Source: Gavia stellata (lineage: Eukaryota; Chordata; Aves; Gaviiformes; Gaviidae). From it: a stretch of 64,000 bases of DNA. Position 1 is the first letter of the stretch; every line of letters starts with the position of its first letter. The DNA is taken from NCBI RefSeq assembly GCF_030936135.1, contig NC_082617.1, forward strand, positions 1,670,001-1,734,000. The letters run 5' to 3'. A program made the position numbers and the translations under genes. Under the pieces are notes generated by a model. It was not told the DNA's origin, ran no database searches, and saw only the letters and a list, made by a program, of their open reading frames with translations. Below are positions 37,301 to 49,143 of this stretch, one piece after another.

Positions 37301-40300
37301 GGCACCCCAGGAGCTGCAGGTCCAGGCACAGCTTCCTCATACTCCTCCAGCCCCAAAGAGGTTTGAAGAGAGCCCTGGGATCCAGCACGGGCGCTGAACA
37401 CCCAGATTTGGCACAACCTGCCTGTTTCCCACTCAGAAAGCCGGCAGCCATCGCCCAGGTGCCCACGTCCCACTGGCCCGGCGGTGGCCCCTTGCGGGCA
37501 GCGCCACCGGCGTGGAGCAGGAGGGACGAGGGTCCACAGTGCAGCCGGGGAGCAAGGAGAGGGCACAGCTAATTGGGATAATTGCTAAAGCAGGCGAGGG
37601 GCGAGCAGGGAGGGAGGCGGTGAACAAGGAGCTGTTGTGCACAGGCGGCCCAGGCACGCGGCCCCAGCTCCAGCCGGCAGCAAGAGCCAAACAAACGGGG
37701 ACTGTTTGAAGCGAGGGAGGACAAGCAGCCAGCAGGACAGAAACCAGACCTCCGCTGGGAGAGAGCCGGAGCCAAGGGCTTAGCTGGGAGCTGGGTGCTG
37801 CGCAGGGTCTTCCTGCATCCCAAGAGGGGGACAGCATTCCCGGACTGCCACAGCAAAGCCTTCACCAGGGGCAGGGTAGTGCCATCCCTGACTCACCCCT
37901 GAGGCAGGGGCCAAAGGGGGAGGATGGCAAAGTGCTGGGGATGCTCCAGGCCAGGTGACGGGTGACAGCCCTTCTGCCGCAGCCATCCCTCGGACTGGAA
38001 ACTTTGAATCACGGAAAAATAGCAGGAAATCATCCCCTTGTCCTAAAAAAACATCGGCAGGTGTAGCTGCTGCTCACGATCTCCATGTGGTTGCAGCACA
38101 GCAGAAGCTGCGGCATCGCCCAACGCGGCTGTTTGCAGTGAAAGCAAAAGCGGTGCCTGCAGGGAGCCCGCTGAGAGGTGGGTGCCAGCAGCTGCCCCCG
38201 CCTCGGCCTGGCTCCTTCCTTCGCAGGAAGAAGTGACATTTGAGGAGGGAAAACCGTGGCCCTGCATGTGGGCTGCCCAACCAGGTGTCCCCAGCTGGGG
38301 CTCTTACAGCCCGTTTTCCAGGTCTCTGTGTGCGAGCGAGTCTTTAGCCTTGGAAGACATCCTGGGCTGTTTGCTGCTGCCTGGCTCCAAGCAGTGAGCT
38401 GCAGGTTATGACCCATTGGACACAAATCCGACAGCATTGACCTGCTGTGGGTGCTGGGCTGAGGTTGGCAATGGGCGAATTGCCCTTCCTAAAGAACCCG
38501 TGCAATGGCATGAGGCCACCCGGCACTGCCCCCACCCCCGTGGCACATTGCTGGTGAGGATGCACGAGCACCGTGGGTGCAGAGGGGGACATCTCCTCTG
38601 TGCTGGCCGGAGGCTCTGCCCAAGCGGGGATTCTGCACATGGGTAAGACAGAGCTGGGGCGGGACATTTTGGCACTGGAGGATGGCGTGAACAGAAGTGC
38701 CCTGGCTCCATGCTTGCCTCCTGCTTGCTTACACATTCATTGGCAGCTCCGTGCAGGGGCAGCCACTGGCTCCCGGTTCAAAGCCTGTCAGGAACAGCCC
38801 ACCCTCAGCCCCGAAGTGCTCAGCTGCTGGGAGGAGACGGGAAGGACTTGCTCCGGGCCAGGAAATCCTTGCTTTCTCCTCCAGCCGGGCCACAGTGGGC
38901 AGCCACAATGCATGCTTCCCCCACACCGCTGCCAAGCCCCGGTGTGACCCAGGGGCCGGTCGGGCTGGGAAACCACAGGGGAGAGGGACGGAGGGTGAGT
39001 GCGGGAGGGCGATAAGGAAACCAGCTCCTCTCCCGGTTCCTGCGGCCGGTGTGAGCCCGGGGAGAGGCAGGCAGCAGGCCAGGCGCCAGCTGACTCGTGC
39101 GATGCCGGTTCCGGCCATGCCAGCCTGGACACCGGATTATTTATCTGACACATCATCCTTGAGGAATGCAGCAACCCCCTGCCAGGGCAGAGCGGGGCTT
39201 AAACTAGAAAGGCTTTGGGCTCTGCAGACGCAGCTTGAGCATCCCCGGTGTACGTGGATGACATGCAGCGCAGGCTTGAAGGAGCCCAAACACACCAGGA
39301 GTTGCAAATGTGTTTCTGCAGTGTCCTCATCCCTCCCACAGGCACATGGGTGAACCAGGAAGGCGGATGGGTGCCCCGCACCTGCACGAGCTACACATGC
39401 ACGTGTGCCCCCGCTGTGTTTTGCATGTCTCCACAGTGCTCTTGGCATCCCTGTCCCCTACTCGTGGGCCTGAGGGGTGGCTGAGATGTCACATCGAGAG
39501 AGCGCAGCATGCGCAGGATGGAGCTGGCGACAGATCCTGTCGAATCTGGGGAGCTGCCAACCCTTTCCGGGGATGTGCTCTCCCTGCAGGGCGAGTACCA
39601 GAGCCTCGGGGGTTTTGCAGAGAAGCCTACACTGCCCCTTGGTACGGAGCTGAATCCCAGGAGCTGGTGTCAAGGGCAGGATTGGACCTGCCGCAGGACG
39701 GGTGCATGGCTCAAGGCTCCCCCAGTGCGTGCAGCCCATGTGCTGACCCAAGTGATGGGACATATCCTGGCACTGCAGGCAATCCCCTCCATCAAACAGC
39801 TTTTGCAGGTCATTTCCAGGCTCCATTTTGGCTTTAAAAGCTGCCACCATCCTTTGGGACACATCGCTTTCCCTAAGAGGGAACCAAGAACTGAGAAAAC
39901 TCATTGCATGCCACAGGCAGATAACCTGGAGACAAGCAGTGCGGGGCTGTGACTCCACACATGGACACCGGGCACGTGTGCGTGCCAAGGCCCCGTGCAA
40001 TGGGGCACAGCTGTGGGGCTGCCAGGTTACATGCCCGCACTGGACTGTGCCCATGTGCTGCATCGAAAGGCGGGTTCAGCACCAGGACCCACGGGATGGG
40101 ATGCTGAGCGCGGGCTGCCAGCCTGACCTTGGGGCACAAACTGAATTTTGCACCGTGCCGGGGTTTCCCACCCAGGGTGCTGGAAATAGGTCTGTGCTGC
40201 ACCCAAACACCCCGTCCCTGGCAGCATTGTCCCCGTGCACTGGTCTGTGCTCCCTAGGTCACCCCTCAGAGATGTGCCACTGGTCCCTGTCACAACACCT

Positions 40301-42780
40301 CATGCCTGCAGCCCCCAGCGCCTCCTCTCCACTTGCTGGGCTCCCAGCTGAGCCCCCATGCCCAGTGGCACTGACCCCATGGGGTTCCCCTTCCAAATGC
40401 TCACCCCACTAATGCCTCCTGCTCCCTGGGCCACCCCGTGGTCCTTCCTTCCGTACCGCCTGGCCTCACTCTGCTTTTTAATGAGGAGGCAGTTGAGAAT
40501 TACGGCAAACGCCTTGGTGAAGACCTTGCACAGCAGAGGGGCCCACGGAGGGAGCCTTGCGATGTCCCAAAAGAAATGATCCCACCCATCTGACTTTGTT
40601 TCGCACAGCCTGAATTTGGGGTTTGGCTTCCCATTACTGCACTGGCCCAAATCATCCCCCTGCCTTTTTCACACACCGACCACCTATGAGCAATCCTTAG
40701 CTTCAAAAAAGTCTTCAGTCCCACCAAGGTTTGGTGAGAAGCCACCATCTGCGTTGGGGGCTTTCATCCAGCTGCTCCCCCAGCTGATTGCAAAACCTTT
40801 CCCTCTAGGAAACACCGCTCTGCATCGTCCTCTGTTACTGATGGGCTGGAAAGAGCATCATCACCCTCATGTGCCTGTGCCACGGCACTGCGTCTCCCCA
40901 GGCACCGAAGGGAAATATTCAGCAAACACGACCTGTCCATGAGTTTATGTGTCCTAGTGACTGGGAAAGCCCCTGGGAGCAGCTGAGGCTGCGGAAGCTC
41001 CACCAACCCTGATGCCACATGCGTGCCTGTCTCCCGGGGAAGAATGCCCAGTAGTGGGACGTGCCCGTGGCTTTCTGGTTTGGTTTTTTTTCACAAAATA
41101 AATGCCCCTTTCACTGTGTGTGAAGCTCCAGCGAGTTGAGGCATCCCATGTGATCACTGCAGTGACTGGTATCCTTCAAAAAAATCCTAAAAGCTCGTGT
41201 TCGGTCACACAGAATGGGGGCACTGTGGGTACTCTGCCATGGTACTGCTGCGAAGACCCAAGATCCTTTTTGGATGGATATTGCAAAAATTGCTGAGCAC
41301 AGCACTTTCCTCCTGGCTTCATGTCCCACGGCTGGGGCTGCTCCCACCCTGGCAGTGCCCGTTGGGCTCCAGACCCATCAACGGCTGCTGACACCGGGAA
41401 CCCAGGTCCCGACCCCCTCTGCAGGTCTGCCCCCTCATTTTTGGGCTTCTGGGAGGCGGTACAGATTGCAAGCGGGCTCATGGGTTGGTTAAAAATAAAA
41501 AGGCAAGCAAAGGTTGGCTTTTTCTCCTGGTTCTCCTGGTTTTCTCAGGCTCCTCCTCAAATCACAGAGGTTGTCTCCTGGGCTGCATGGAGCCACAGCA
41601 CCTTTCTCTGGCCACACCGTGGCACTTTGTGAGGACCTCCCTCTCCATCACCTCTCCTAGCACAGGACATTGCCTGGGTGGGCACTGAGCTTTCGGTTGG
41701 ATTTTTCTGTCTATTTTTCCCCCCCCTGCAAACAATTGCAGGAAATTAGACTGGTTTTAAGCAACAAGTAGCTACGCGTTAGTTCGGCTCGTCCATTGAC
41801 TCAAGGAGTGCAGAGCTCCAACGCACCCGCTGGCTCCCAGCTCAGCACGTCCTGCACCAGGCGACTCCAAAACAGCATCTTGGGCTCGGAAGCAGCAGCC
41901 TTTCCATCTGAGGATTCTCCATCATCTATAAACTCTCCAAGGAGCCGTGTGAGACTGCCAGATGTGGCTCTTGGAGCTCAATTTGGGGTCATATCTTGCC
42001 AAGAAATTAAATGTTTGAACTTCAGGCTCCAGATTAGGGGTTGCTGCTCCTGGATTGGTGGCAACTCTCCTTGGCTGGGGCTGCGCTGCCGCAGATCTGC
42101 CCCATCGCCTGCACCAGAAGGACAAACACCAAACAACACTGCCGTGCCCAAACTTCTGTCCGTGGCTCTGGCAGGTTGGGGAGACAAGGAGCAGGGATCG
42201 ATGCTTTTCAATGCTGAAAAGGGCAGATTTAGGCTTTCACCCCCTGAATCTCCCTCCTGGGGAACAATGCTGAATTTGAAGGACTTATTTACCTTCATCT
42301 GCGGGGACTGCAGGACTCCCGGGGAGGGGGGCTGGTGCCCATCATCCCCTGTGAGCAGGGAGAGGCGAGCCCTGAGCCACCTCCTGCCCACGGGGTGCAG
42401 CCTGGCGCTGGGACTGTCTGTCCTGTCCATCCGGGGGGACAGCAGGACAATCCTCAGCGCCCGGGGGCCCAGAGCTGCACAGATGCAGGTCTGCCTGATG
42501 TTGCGATGCTCTGCAGCCAACAAGGGACAGGGATGGGCACAGCTCCTGGGACAGAGCAGAGCAGAGCAGCCATGGCAAATGGTCCCAGCGTCTTAACCTC
42601 CCGGCACGCATTTACTGGCCGCGTGTGATGACAACCTCCCTCTCCCATGGGTGTCCCCTTTCCCAGCTTCCATTTCAGCCAAAACCACATTTCCAAGGTG
42701 CCCTGTTTCTGGAGGATGGACCCCAGTGATGCCAGCTGCCCCACGCACTGCAGGGATTGGGGCTGGATGCGTCCCCTGTC
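34346..42780. other. Gene-poor interval between RNF208 and CYSRT1
   Basis: About 8.4 kb in which I recognise no coding exon, RNA gene or further clear transposon. Open frames exist on both strands but none carries a family motif, and most overlap each other antisense. Noncoding transcripts are possible. Confidence 0.5.
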
Positions 42781-42789
42781 CAACAGCAG

Positions 42790-43151
42790 CACCCACGTGT
42801 GCCCACTGGCGCTGCAGCAGGTCAGTGCTGAGGCTGAACGGAGCACTGGGAGCACTGGTATAGGCACTCATGAGAGTGCGTTGATGTTGGATGAGGACAG
42901 AGTTGTCACCAAAGCTGTCCTCATGGGTGGGACACTCATAGGGGCACTGTCGCATGTGGGTTCACGGGTGGGAGCTCTGCGCAAAGCCCTTCCTGCACTT
43001 GGGGCATTTATAGGGTCTCTGCTGCAGGGGCCTTTTGGGACAAGGGCTCTCTGGGTCATCCCTGAGGTCCCCAGCAACCTGGGAGGGGGTGTCCCCGTTG
43101 TCCCCAGATGTGCCAGAGCCTCCTCCTCCTCTTCCTCCATGTTCTCAGCAT
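42790..43151 (-). pseudogene. Decayed C2H2 zinc-finger exon
   Basis: On the minus strand a good acceptor (TTTCTCCTGGCAG) precedes 43151, followed by an acidic linker and three degenerate C2H2 fingers. Finger 1 reads PYKCPKCRKGFAQSSHP, then a TGA stop, then THM. Finger 2 reads YECPTHEDSFGDNSVLIQHQRT, with the second Cys replaced. Finger 3 starts YQCSQCS in a shifted frame and continues FSLSTDLLQRQWAHV in the original one, with the first His replaced by Arg. The linker that begins MEEEEEEALAHLG is in yet another frame. The stop, frame changes and lost zinc ligands mark a dead copy of a vertebrate zinc-finger transcription-factor gene. The acceptor-like edge suggests decay of a spliced gene rather than a processed retrocopy. 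Confidence 0.75.
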
Positions 43152-44349
43152 CTGCCAGGAGAAAGAAAACTCAGCTGTAACTTCTTCCATGGACCACTTC
43201 CATGGCTGCCTTGGCCTGGTAGGGACCTTATAGGGGACACAGAGGATGTAGTTGCTCCTGTTCCTTTTCCTTGCCAGAGAACCTGGGTTAGCCCAATCCC
43301 CACCCGCGGTGCTGTAAGTGTGCTGCTGCGGCTCTCGCTGCGGGACTGGTTCCAGGTACGTCACCACTGCACCCACGGCCAGGAGGAAAGGAGCTACTAA
43401 AGACACTGTTGGCCCAAGAACAAATTTGCCATCAGGAAATTGAGGCTGGAAAGGAGAAGGCAGCCAGATCCAGACCAGGAGAGCAGCAGCAGAGACTGGA
43501 AGGGCTTTCCCAAGACGAGACTGCAACCAGCCCAGCGGCTGCAGAACTGGCGCCGGAGCCTGCAAGGAATGAGATTATCCAGAAGGCGCCTACAAGATGG
43601 GAGCTGCCGCAGCGAGATGCCAGGGAGGAACATCAGCCGGCATGGAGGCACTTCAGATTAAAGCTATCACCCTGCTTGGAGAGGTTGTGCGGGGTCCGCA
43701 GCCCCGGGCAGCGGCGTGCGAGATGTCCCTACCCCAAAAAGCTCAGAGGTGCTACGAGAGAAGCTTCACTTTGGAGCCCCTTTGTGAGAGGGAAGGCACG
43801 AAGGGGACATGGATGCCGTTGCAGGGTCCCTTGGAGCTGCAGGGTCTCAAGGTCCCCCGGCTGTGCCTGGCGTGCAGCCTTGCAGCTCCCTGCGAGCAGA
43901 GCCACTTATGAACAGGGCTGCGCCTGGAAATCTGGGGCAAAAAGCCAAAACGAGCAAGTCCTGAGGCGCTGGGAGGAAAAGAAGCTCACTGCTGGAGAGT
44001 GCCACAGCGACATCCCCCGCGTGAGCAGGGACACGCCGTGCACGGGCGGGCAGGGCTGGGGTTATGGCAGGACAGCCGGGAGGATGCTGCCTCTCTTTGT
44101 ATGCCTGCTTAGCAAAATACATGAGTTTTTCTCTGGGGAGACAGCTCAAGATGGGAAAACGTGGCAGGAGTGAGGCCCAGTGAAGGGACAGGGGCTGCCA
44201 GTGACTCTCCTCCAGGCAACCCTGTGGGAGCAGAGAGGCCCCAGGGGTGTCCATGAAGGTGTTTTGTAACTCCCAAAACCCAAGAGCTGAGTGCTGTGAT
44301 GCTGGTCATGCACAGCGCATGCTCTGCTGCACCTCTACTCTCAGTCCTT

Positions 44350-44420
44350 AGTTGGGAAACTGAGGCACAGAGCTTCACGGGGCCTCTCTCCTGGTGCTAG
44401 AGCTGGTCAGGGGAGCGTTC
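44350..44420 (+). mobile_element. MIR-like SINE core remnant (tentative)
   Basis: TTGGGAAACTGAGGCACAGAGC (44352-44373) matches the MIR core, followed by a degraded segment ending in GCTAGAGCTGGTC-like sequence. It is short and diverged, so only suggestive. Confidence 0.4.
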
Positions 44421-44512
44421 GACTTTCCAGCTTCTCCAAAAAAAATCCCAGTGCTCCCTCTTTCCTTCCGTCCACCTCCAAGGAGGTCACTGAGTCTCTT
44501 TACAGGGCAAAT

Positions 44513-44550
44513 CTCTGACTTCTCTTGGTTGCTCTGACTTCTCTTGGTTG
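44513..44550. repeat. Perfect 19-bp tandem duplication
   Basis: CTCTGACTTCTCTTGGTTG occurs twice head to tail with no mismatch. Confidence 0.9.
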
Positions 44551-45439
44551 GGGACACCATGTCCTCATGCTGGTGCTGGGCCCAGCTTGATTGGTGTTGG
44601 TGTTTTCCTTGCTAGTGGGAAGCCAGGAGCCTGGGGAGTTACGGGCAGCATTGCCCTGCCTGCAGCCCTTCCTGCTGTCCTGGAAGGGCTGACGCAGCCC
44701 CAGAGCCCCACCACGGGCCCGGCAGGTACCAGTGAGTGGGACAAGACAACACCAGGGAGCTGGGGGAGCCCTGGCAGCTGGTGACGTGGGGACAGGGACA
44801 ATGGCTTTGTGATGGTGGGAGTGTGTCAGGGTCAGGATCCCAGGGCAGCAGGACCTGGCCTCTGGGCTGGCTTTTCAGTTGGGATCACACGAGGGCAGGA
44901 CTGAGGGCTGGGGCTTGCGCAGGGTCTCTCCTGCCTGGTTGCAGGTGGACAGTGCTGAAAATGTGCATCTTTTCTCTTGCAGCACTTGTGGTTCCGGGGA
45001 CTGGCACATGTGCCAGCATCCCTTTCCTTGCCCTTGCGCCAGCCATGTCCCTCACTCCATCCAGGCTCCTGCGTTTCACGCTCCAATGATGCCCTGGGGG
45101 CAGGCACAGGGTAACCCCCCAAAGCTATCCTGGAAAAGGCTCTGTTGATGGGCACAAGTTCACACCACAGCCAGCATCCCACCACAGATCCTCCTGATGC
45201 CCAGGCACACACCAGGTCACTTGGGTCCAGCACGCTTGGTTCATGCCCCTCAGGCTGCCTGGGAGCCCAGGGATCAGCCGGAGGGATGAGGACCCCAGCG
45301 GAGACCTGGCATTGGGGTGTCAGGGCTGGAGAGGTGGGGCACAGCCAGGTAGGGTGTGAGGGACCCCTGGGCTGCAGGGACCTGGGTGTCCATGGGGGCT
45401 TGGGGGCCTGGCAGGCGGGTCTGGGGGCTGCCAGAGGGT

Positions 45440-46090
45440 GCAGTGGGGGCAGGGGTCTGGTGCTCCCTGCCCAGTGCTCAGAACCTGTGCATGGTGCTCA
45501 GTGCTCACTGCCCAGTGCCTGGTGCTTGGTGTTCGCTGCTTCCTACAGGCCCGTAGCGTGCAGTGCCCCCTCCCCACTGCCCCGCTGCTGCCTCGGACCG
45601 GTGTGTGGTGCCAGTGCTGGTGCCAGTGCACAGTGCTGGAGGTCAGCGCCTGGTGCAGGGCACGCAATGCTGGTGCTGGTGCCAGTGGATGGTACTGGTG
45701 CCTGTGCTGGTGTCAGTGCCCAGTCCTGGCACTCGTGACAGTGTATGGTACCAGTGCCCATGCTGGTACTGGTATCCTCTGCCTGGTACCAGAGCCAGTG
45801 CCCAGCAGCTGGTACCAGTGGCCAGTACCGGTGCCTGGCGCATGATGCTCGCTACTGCTGGTCTTGCCTGGTGCTCAGTGCCTCTGCCCAGTGCCCAGTG
45901 CCCCTGTCCAGTACTGGTGCCAATGCCCAGTGCCCCCCTACCCAGTGTCCGTGCCCAGTGCCCAGTGTCCCCTGCCCAGTACCCCTGTTCAGTACTGGTG
46001 CCAGTGCCAGTGCCCAGTGCCCGGTGCCAGGTACTGGTGCCCGGTTCCTTGTGCCCCCTTACTGGTGCCAGTGTCCAGTGCTGGTGCGGG
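45440..46090. repeat. Degenerate GTGCC-type minisatellite upstream of CYSRT1
   Basis: Some 650 bp built from variants of 'ccagtgccc', 'ctggtgccagtg' and 'ggtaccagtg', with an irregular 6-12 bp period. It runs straight into the CpG-rich CYSRT1 promoter. Forward frames stay open across it because the units are often multiples of three. Confidence 0.75.
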
Positions 46091-46294
46091 TGCGGACACG
46101 GGTGCGGGTGTCGGTGCGGGCTGGTCAGTCGGTCGGTGCCGGGGCGGACGGGGCCGGGGCGGTGGGGGCCGGGCAGCCGGTGTCGGGCCGGGCCGGGCCG
46201 TCGGGGCCGGGGCGGTGCCGGGCGGGGCGGTCCGTGCAGGAGGAAGCGCACCGGCGGCAGAGCGGCCCCGCAGCCCGCCGGAGCCGCGCGGTCG
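46090..46294 (+). promoter_or_regulatory. CYSRT1: Probable CYSRT1 CpG-rich promoter and 5' untranslated exon
   Basis: A short, very CpG-dense block (GGGGCC and GGTGCGGG motifs) ends at a consensus donor, GTCG|GTGAGT (exon edge 46294). The next acceptor on this strand, TCTGTCTCACAG (47428-47439), precedes the CYSRT1 coding exon. The start of transcription cannot be fixed. Confidence 0.6.
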
Positions 46295-46321
46295 GTGAGT
46301 GCCGGGAGCGACCGGCTGCCC

Positions 46322-46935
46322 CCGCCCCTTCCCCTGCCTGCTCCCCCTGCCCCTGCCTGCCCGCCTTCCCCTGCCTGCCCCCCTTCCCCTGCCTGCTCCC
46401 CCTTCCCCTGCCTGCCCCCCTTCCCCTGCCTGCTCCCCTTCCCCTGCCTGCTCCCCCTGCCCCTGCCTGCCCCCCTTCCCCTGCCTGCTCCCCTTCCCCT
46501 GCCTGCTCCCCCTGCCCCTGCCTGCCCCCCTTCCCCTGCCTGCCCGCCTTCCCCTGCCTGCCCGCTTTCCCCTGCCTGCTCCCCTTCCCCTGCCTGCTCC
46601 CCCTGCCCCTGCCTGCCCGCCTTCCCCTGCCTGCCCGCCTTCCCCTGCCTGCCCGCCTTCCCCTGCCTGCCCCCCTCCCCTGCCTGCTCCCCTTCCCCTG
46701 CCTGCCCGCCTTCCCCTGCCTGCCCGCCTTCCCCTGCCTGCCCCCCTTCCCCTGCCTGCCCCCTTCCCCTGCCTGCCCGCCTTCCCCTGCCTGCTCCCCC
46801 TGCCCCTGCCTGCCCCCCTTCCCCTGCCTGCTCCCCTTCCCCTGCCTGCCCGCCTTCCCCTGCCTGCCCCCCTTCCCCTGCCTGCTCCCCTTCCCCTGTC
46901 TGCTCCCCTTCCCCTGCCTGCCTGCCTTCCCCTGC
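46322..46935. repeat. 18-bp minisatellite in CYSRT1 intron 1
   Basis: Roughly 30-35 copies of an 18-bp unit close to CTTCCCCTGCCTGCTCCC, with variants CTGCCCCTGCCTGCCCGC and occasional shortened units. Because 18 is a multiple of three and the unit lacks stops in most frames, both strands carry very long open frames across it (about 565 codons forward and 504 reverse, including flanks). The minus strand is G-run rich and could form quadruplexes. It lies 28 bp after the probable first donor of CYSRT1. Confidence 0.95.
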
Positions 46936-47488
46936 CCCACCACCCCGGTTCCCCTTCTCCCCGTGCCTGCCCCGTCCCCTGCCCCTCTCCCTACTGCCCC
47001 TGTCCTGTCCCCTCCTTCCCCCGCATCTGCATCTCCTTCCCCTCGCAACCTCCTTCTGTCCCCTCCTCTCCCCAGGGCCTGTCCCCCACCTCCGAGACCT
47101 GTCTCCCCCAGAAGGTCCTACCCCACCCCACTGCCCTACCCGCACCCTGCCTCCCACTCAGCACCCCCTCCCGCACCCCAGCACCCTGCCCACCCCCATG
47201 CCCCCCTGCCCAGGCGTCACCCTCTCCTGCCTCCCCTCCCGCCTCTGCCATCAGGGCTAAACGGCTAAAGTGTACGGGTTGCATGTCGGGGTCCCCTAGG
47301 GCTGGCAGGGAGGGGGGGGAGCACAGCTCTGCACCCTGCTCCCAAACCTGTGGGGTCTGCTGGGGGTCCCTTTCCTGTGTCTTGAGAACAGTCCCGGCAC
47401 TGACACCCCCTGAGGTTTAACGGGGTCTCTGTCTCACAGGAGGCGAGCAATGCCAGCTGGACCACGTGTGCTGACAAGAAGCAGGGAA

Positions 47489-47881
47489 ATGGATCGCAGT
47501 GTCAGCCTGGAGAACCCCTACGCCAGTGTCAACATCCCGCGGGACCAGTTCCAGCAAAGCTTCATCACTCGCTACCTGAAGGATGAGCCAACTTCACCCA
47601 CCATCATCACCAACCCCGCAGCTGTGCCCACCTATGGCGTGGAGGAGCAGGCGGACCCCACCAGCAGCTGGAACAGCCGAACCATTTCCACAGAGAAGTC
47701 CTGGTCCCATCCCTACAACCCCTATGCCAGCCTGAGGATGCCCAACGGGGAATCGCGTGAGTCCTTCTACACCGTCACCCTGGACAAGTCACCTAAGGGC
47801 CGGGAGCAGGAGGCCAGTGGGGCATGCAGCTACTGCAAGTGCTGCCCCTATTGCAAAAAATGCTGCTGTGTTGTCTCCTAA
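47489..47881 (+). CDS. CYSRT1: Cysteine-rich tail protein 1
   Basis: A 130-residue protein encoded in one exon that begins at 47440 after a clear acceptor. The N-terminus MDRSVSLENPYASVNIPRD aligns with the human CYSRT1 opening (MDPQEMVVKNPYAHISIPR), and the C-terminus is a run of cysteines, CSYCKCCPYCKKCCCVVS, like the human Cys-rich tail ending in CVIS. A second NPYAS occurs at residues 77-81. Start: ATG 47489 (A at -3, G at +4) fits the human N-terminus; an in-frame ATG at 47450 would add 13 residues. Mammalian CYSRT1 is described as a skin barrier/late cornified envelope-associated protein; whether that role applies here is unknown. The middle (residues 20-110) is little conserved with mammals. 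It sits between RNF208 and RNF224, as in human. Confidence 0.88.
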   Translation: MDRSVSLENPYASVNIPRDQFQQSFITRYLKDEPTSPTIITNPAAVPTYGVEEQADPTSSWNSRTISTEKSWSHPYNPYASLRMPNGESRESFYTVTLDKSPKGREQEASGACSYCKCCPYCKKCCCVVS

Positions 47882-49137
47882 GGGCCCTCACTGCACTGGC
47901 AGGACATGCTGACCATGGGATGGGGCCAAGTGGCCCCACGGGGATGTGGCTGCGTGGCCTGGGCACCCCGGGGAGCTGCCCCGACGCCTGGCAGAGCTGG
48001 CAGCTGGGAGATGGCACTGGCTGGACTCTGCCGTTGCTTTTCACCCATGAGCTCTGCAGCCAGATACGCCGGTGATGGGCACCTGCTGGGTCCTGAGAGC
48101 CCAGTGTGGGGCATGGGGGAGGACAGGTCCCTCCCACCCCGCTGAGGCCCGGGAGCCTTGAGGATGATGTGTGCCAGTGCAGATGCCACCAAGAAGTGCC
48201 GACACTGGGGATGGGGCAGCACTTTGAGCCTGTGATCCTGTACCCTGACGCTGCCCGTCTGCTCTTGCTGGGAAACCCCCAGCTCTGGGTTGGAGGTGCA
48301 GGCATTGCCCACCTGCCGGAGGGTAGGTTTGGATGATGGCAGCCCTGCGTGCGTGGCAGAGGAGAGCATTGTTGCCACTGTCTTGGCGCAGTGAAGAGGA
48401 GCCAGGGACGTGCCCCCATCCGGCATGGGGACCCACATCCCCAGAACTGAGCGGTCCCCCCACCCACAGCGTCATGGGGATGTTGCAGCGCCCTGTGCCA
48501 AGCTCCGGCTGCGTACTGCTCCTCCTTGCCACGCTGCCCATGGGACAGAGGGAAGGAGACAGGAAGGAGAGACAGACAAAGCGTGGCGGAGTGCCGGGCA
48601 GCGCTCCAGGGCAGCACCTTACAGCACAGCATGGGTGTGGGTGTTAACGTCCCAGTGCCAGGAAACCCCCGGCTCCATTCGGTTCCTCCTGCCATGCTTG
48701 CAGGGTGCTGGGCACAACCCCTTGCCCCATCCGCATCCCGGCTCGGGGCTCCACACTGCATTGGGGCTGGGTCCAGTGTTGAGGGCTGGCCCAGCTCCAG
48801 CAGCAGGGTAGCACCGGGGCACCCCGTTTGGGATGCAGATCCCCATCGTTCGCCTTCTGCGACCCCCTGGGCATGGAGGAAGGCAAGCAAAGAGCCTGCT
48901 GGACTCTTCGCAGTGTGCTGGGGTGGCTCCAGGCTGGGTTTTCGGCTGGGGCTGGTGCCGCCGACCTGGAACAAGCCCGACCTGGAACAAGCCCGCCGTT
49001 GTGTTGGTGTCCCACGGGCGGCCGTGCTGCCAGGAGGCAGCTGCGTAAGCACTGCGGCTGCTGCAGGAGCTGCCTGGTCTGCAGGCCGGGGGCTTGGAAA
49101 GAGCGTGTGTGTTAGCAGATGACTTCAGGGTGCTGCA

Positions 49138-49143
49138 AATAAA
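49138..49143 (+). terminator. CYSRT1: Probable CYSRT1 polyadenylation signal
   Basis: AATAAA 1.26 kb after the CYSRT1 stop, the first clear one on this strand. It implies a 3' UTR of about 1.28 kb. Within that UTR is a 16-bp tandem duplication (CCGACCTGGAACAAGC twice, 48961-48992). Confidence 0.6.

Larger units (their letters stand above)
43160..45430. other. Intergenic, possible remnants of the zinc-finger gene's upstream exons
   Basis: A 254-codon forward frame (from about 43409) begins with a Gln/Glu/Ala-rich stretch and then loses any character; I do not accept it as a gene. Upstream exons of the zinc-finger pseudogene (minus) could lie here but none is recognisable. Confidence 0.35.

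Noticed and set aside
40440-40760. Suspected reverse CR1 fragment
   Set aside because: A few phrases looked LINE-like but neither strand gave a recognisable reverse transcriptase or CR1 3' end.
43409-44173. 254-codon forward frame next to the zinc-finger pseudogene
   Set aside because: No ATG at its start, a Gln/Glu-rich opening only, then no character; no family match recalled.
45643-47157. Long reverse frame (about 504 codons) made of QAGEGG repeats
   Set aside because: It is the antisense reading of the same 18-bp minisatellite, with no independent coding evidence.
45563-47268. Very long forward frames (about 507-565 codons) across the CYSRT1 5' region
   Set aside because: They run through two minisatellites and a CpG-rich block; the peptides are simple repeats of the array unit, and frames stay open because the unit length is a multiple of three.
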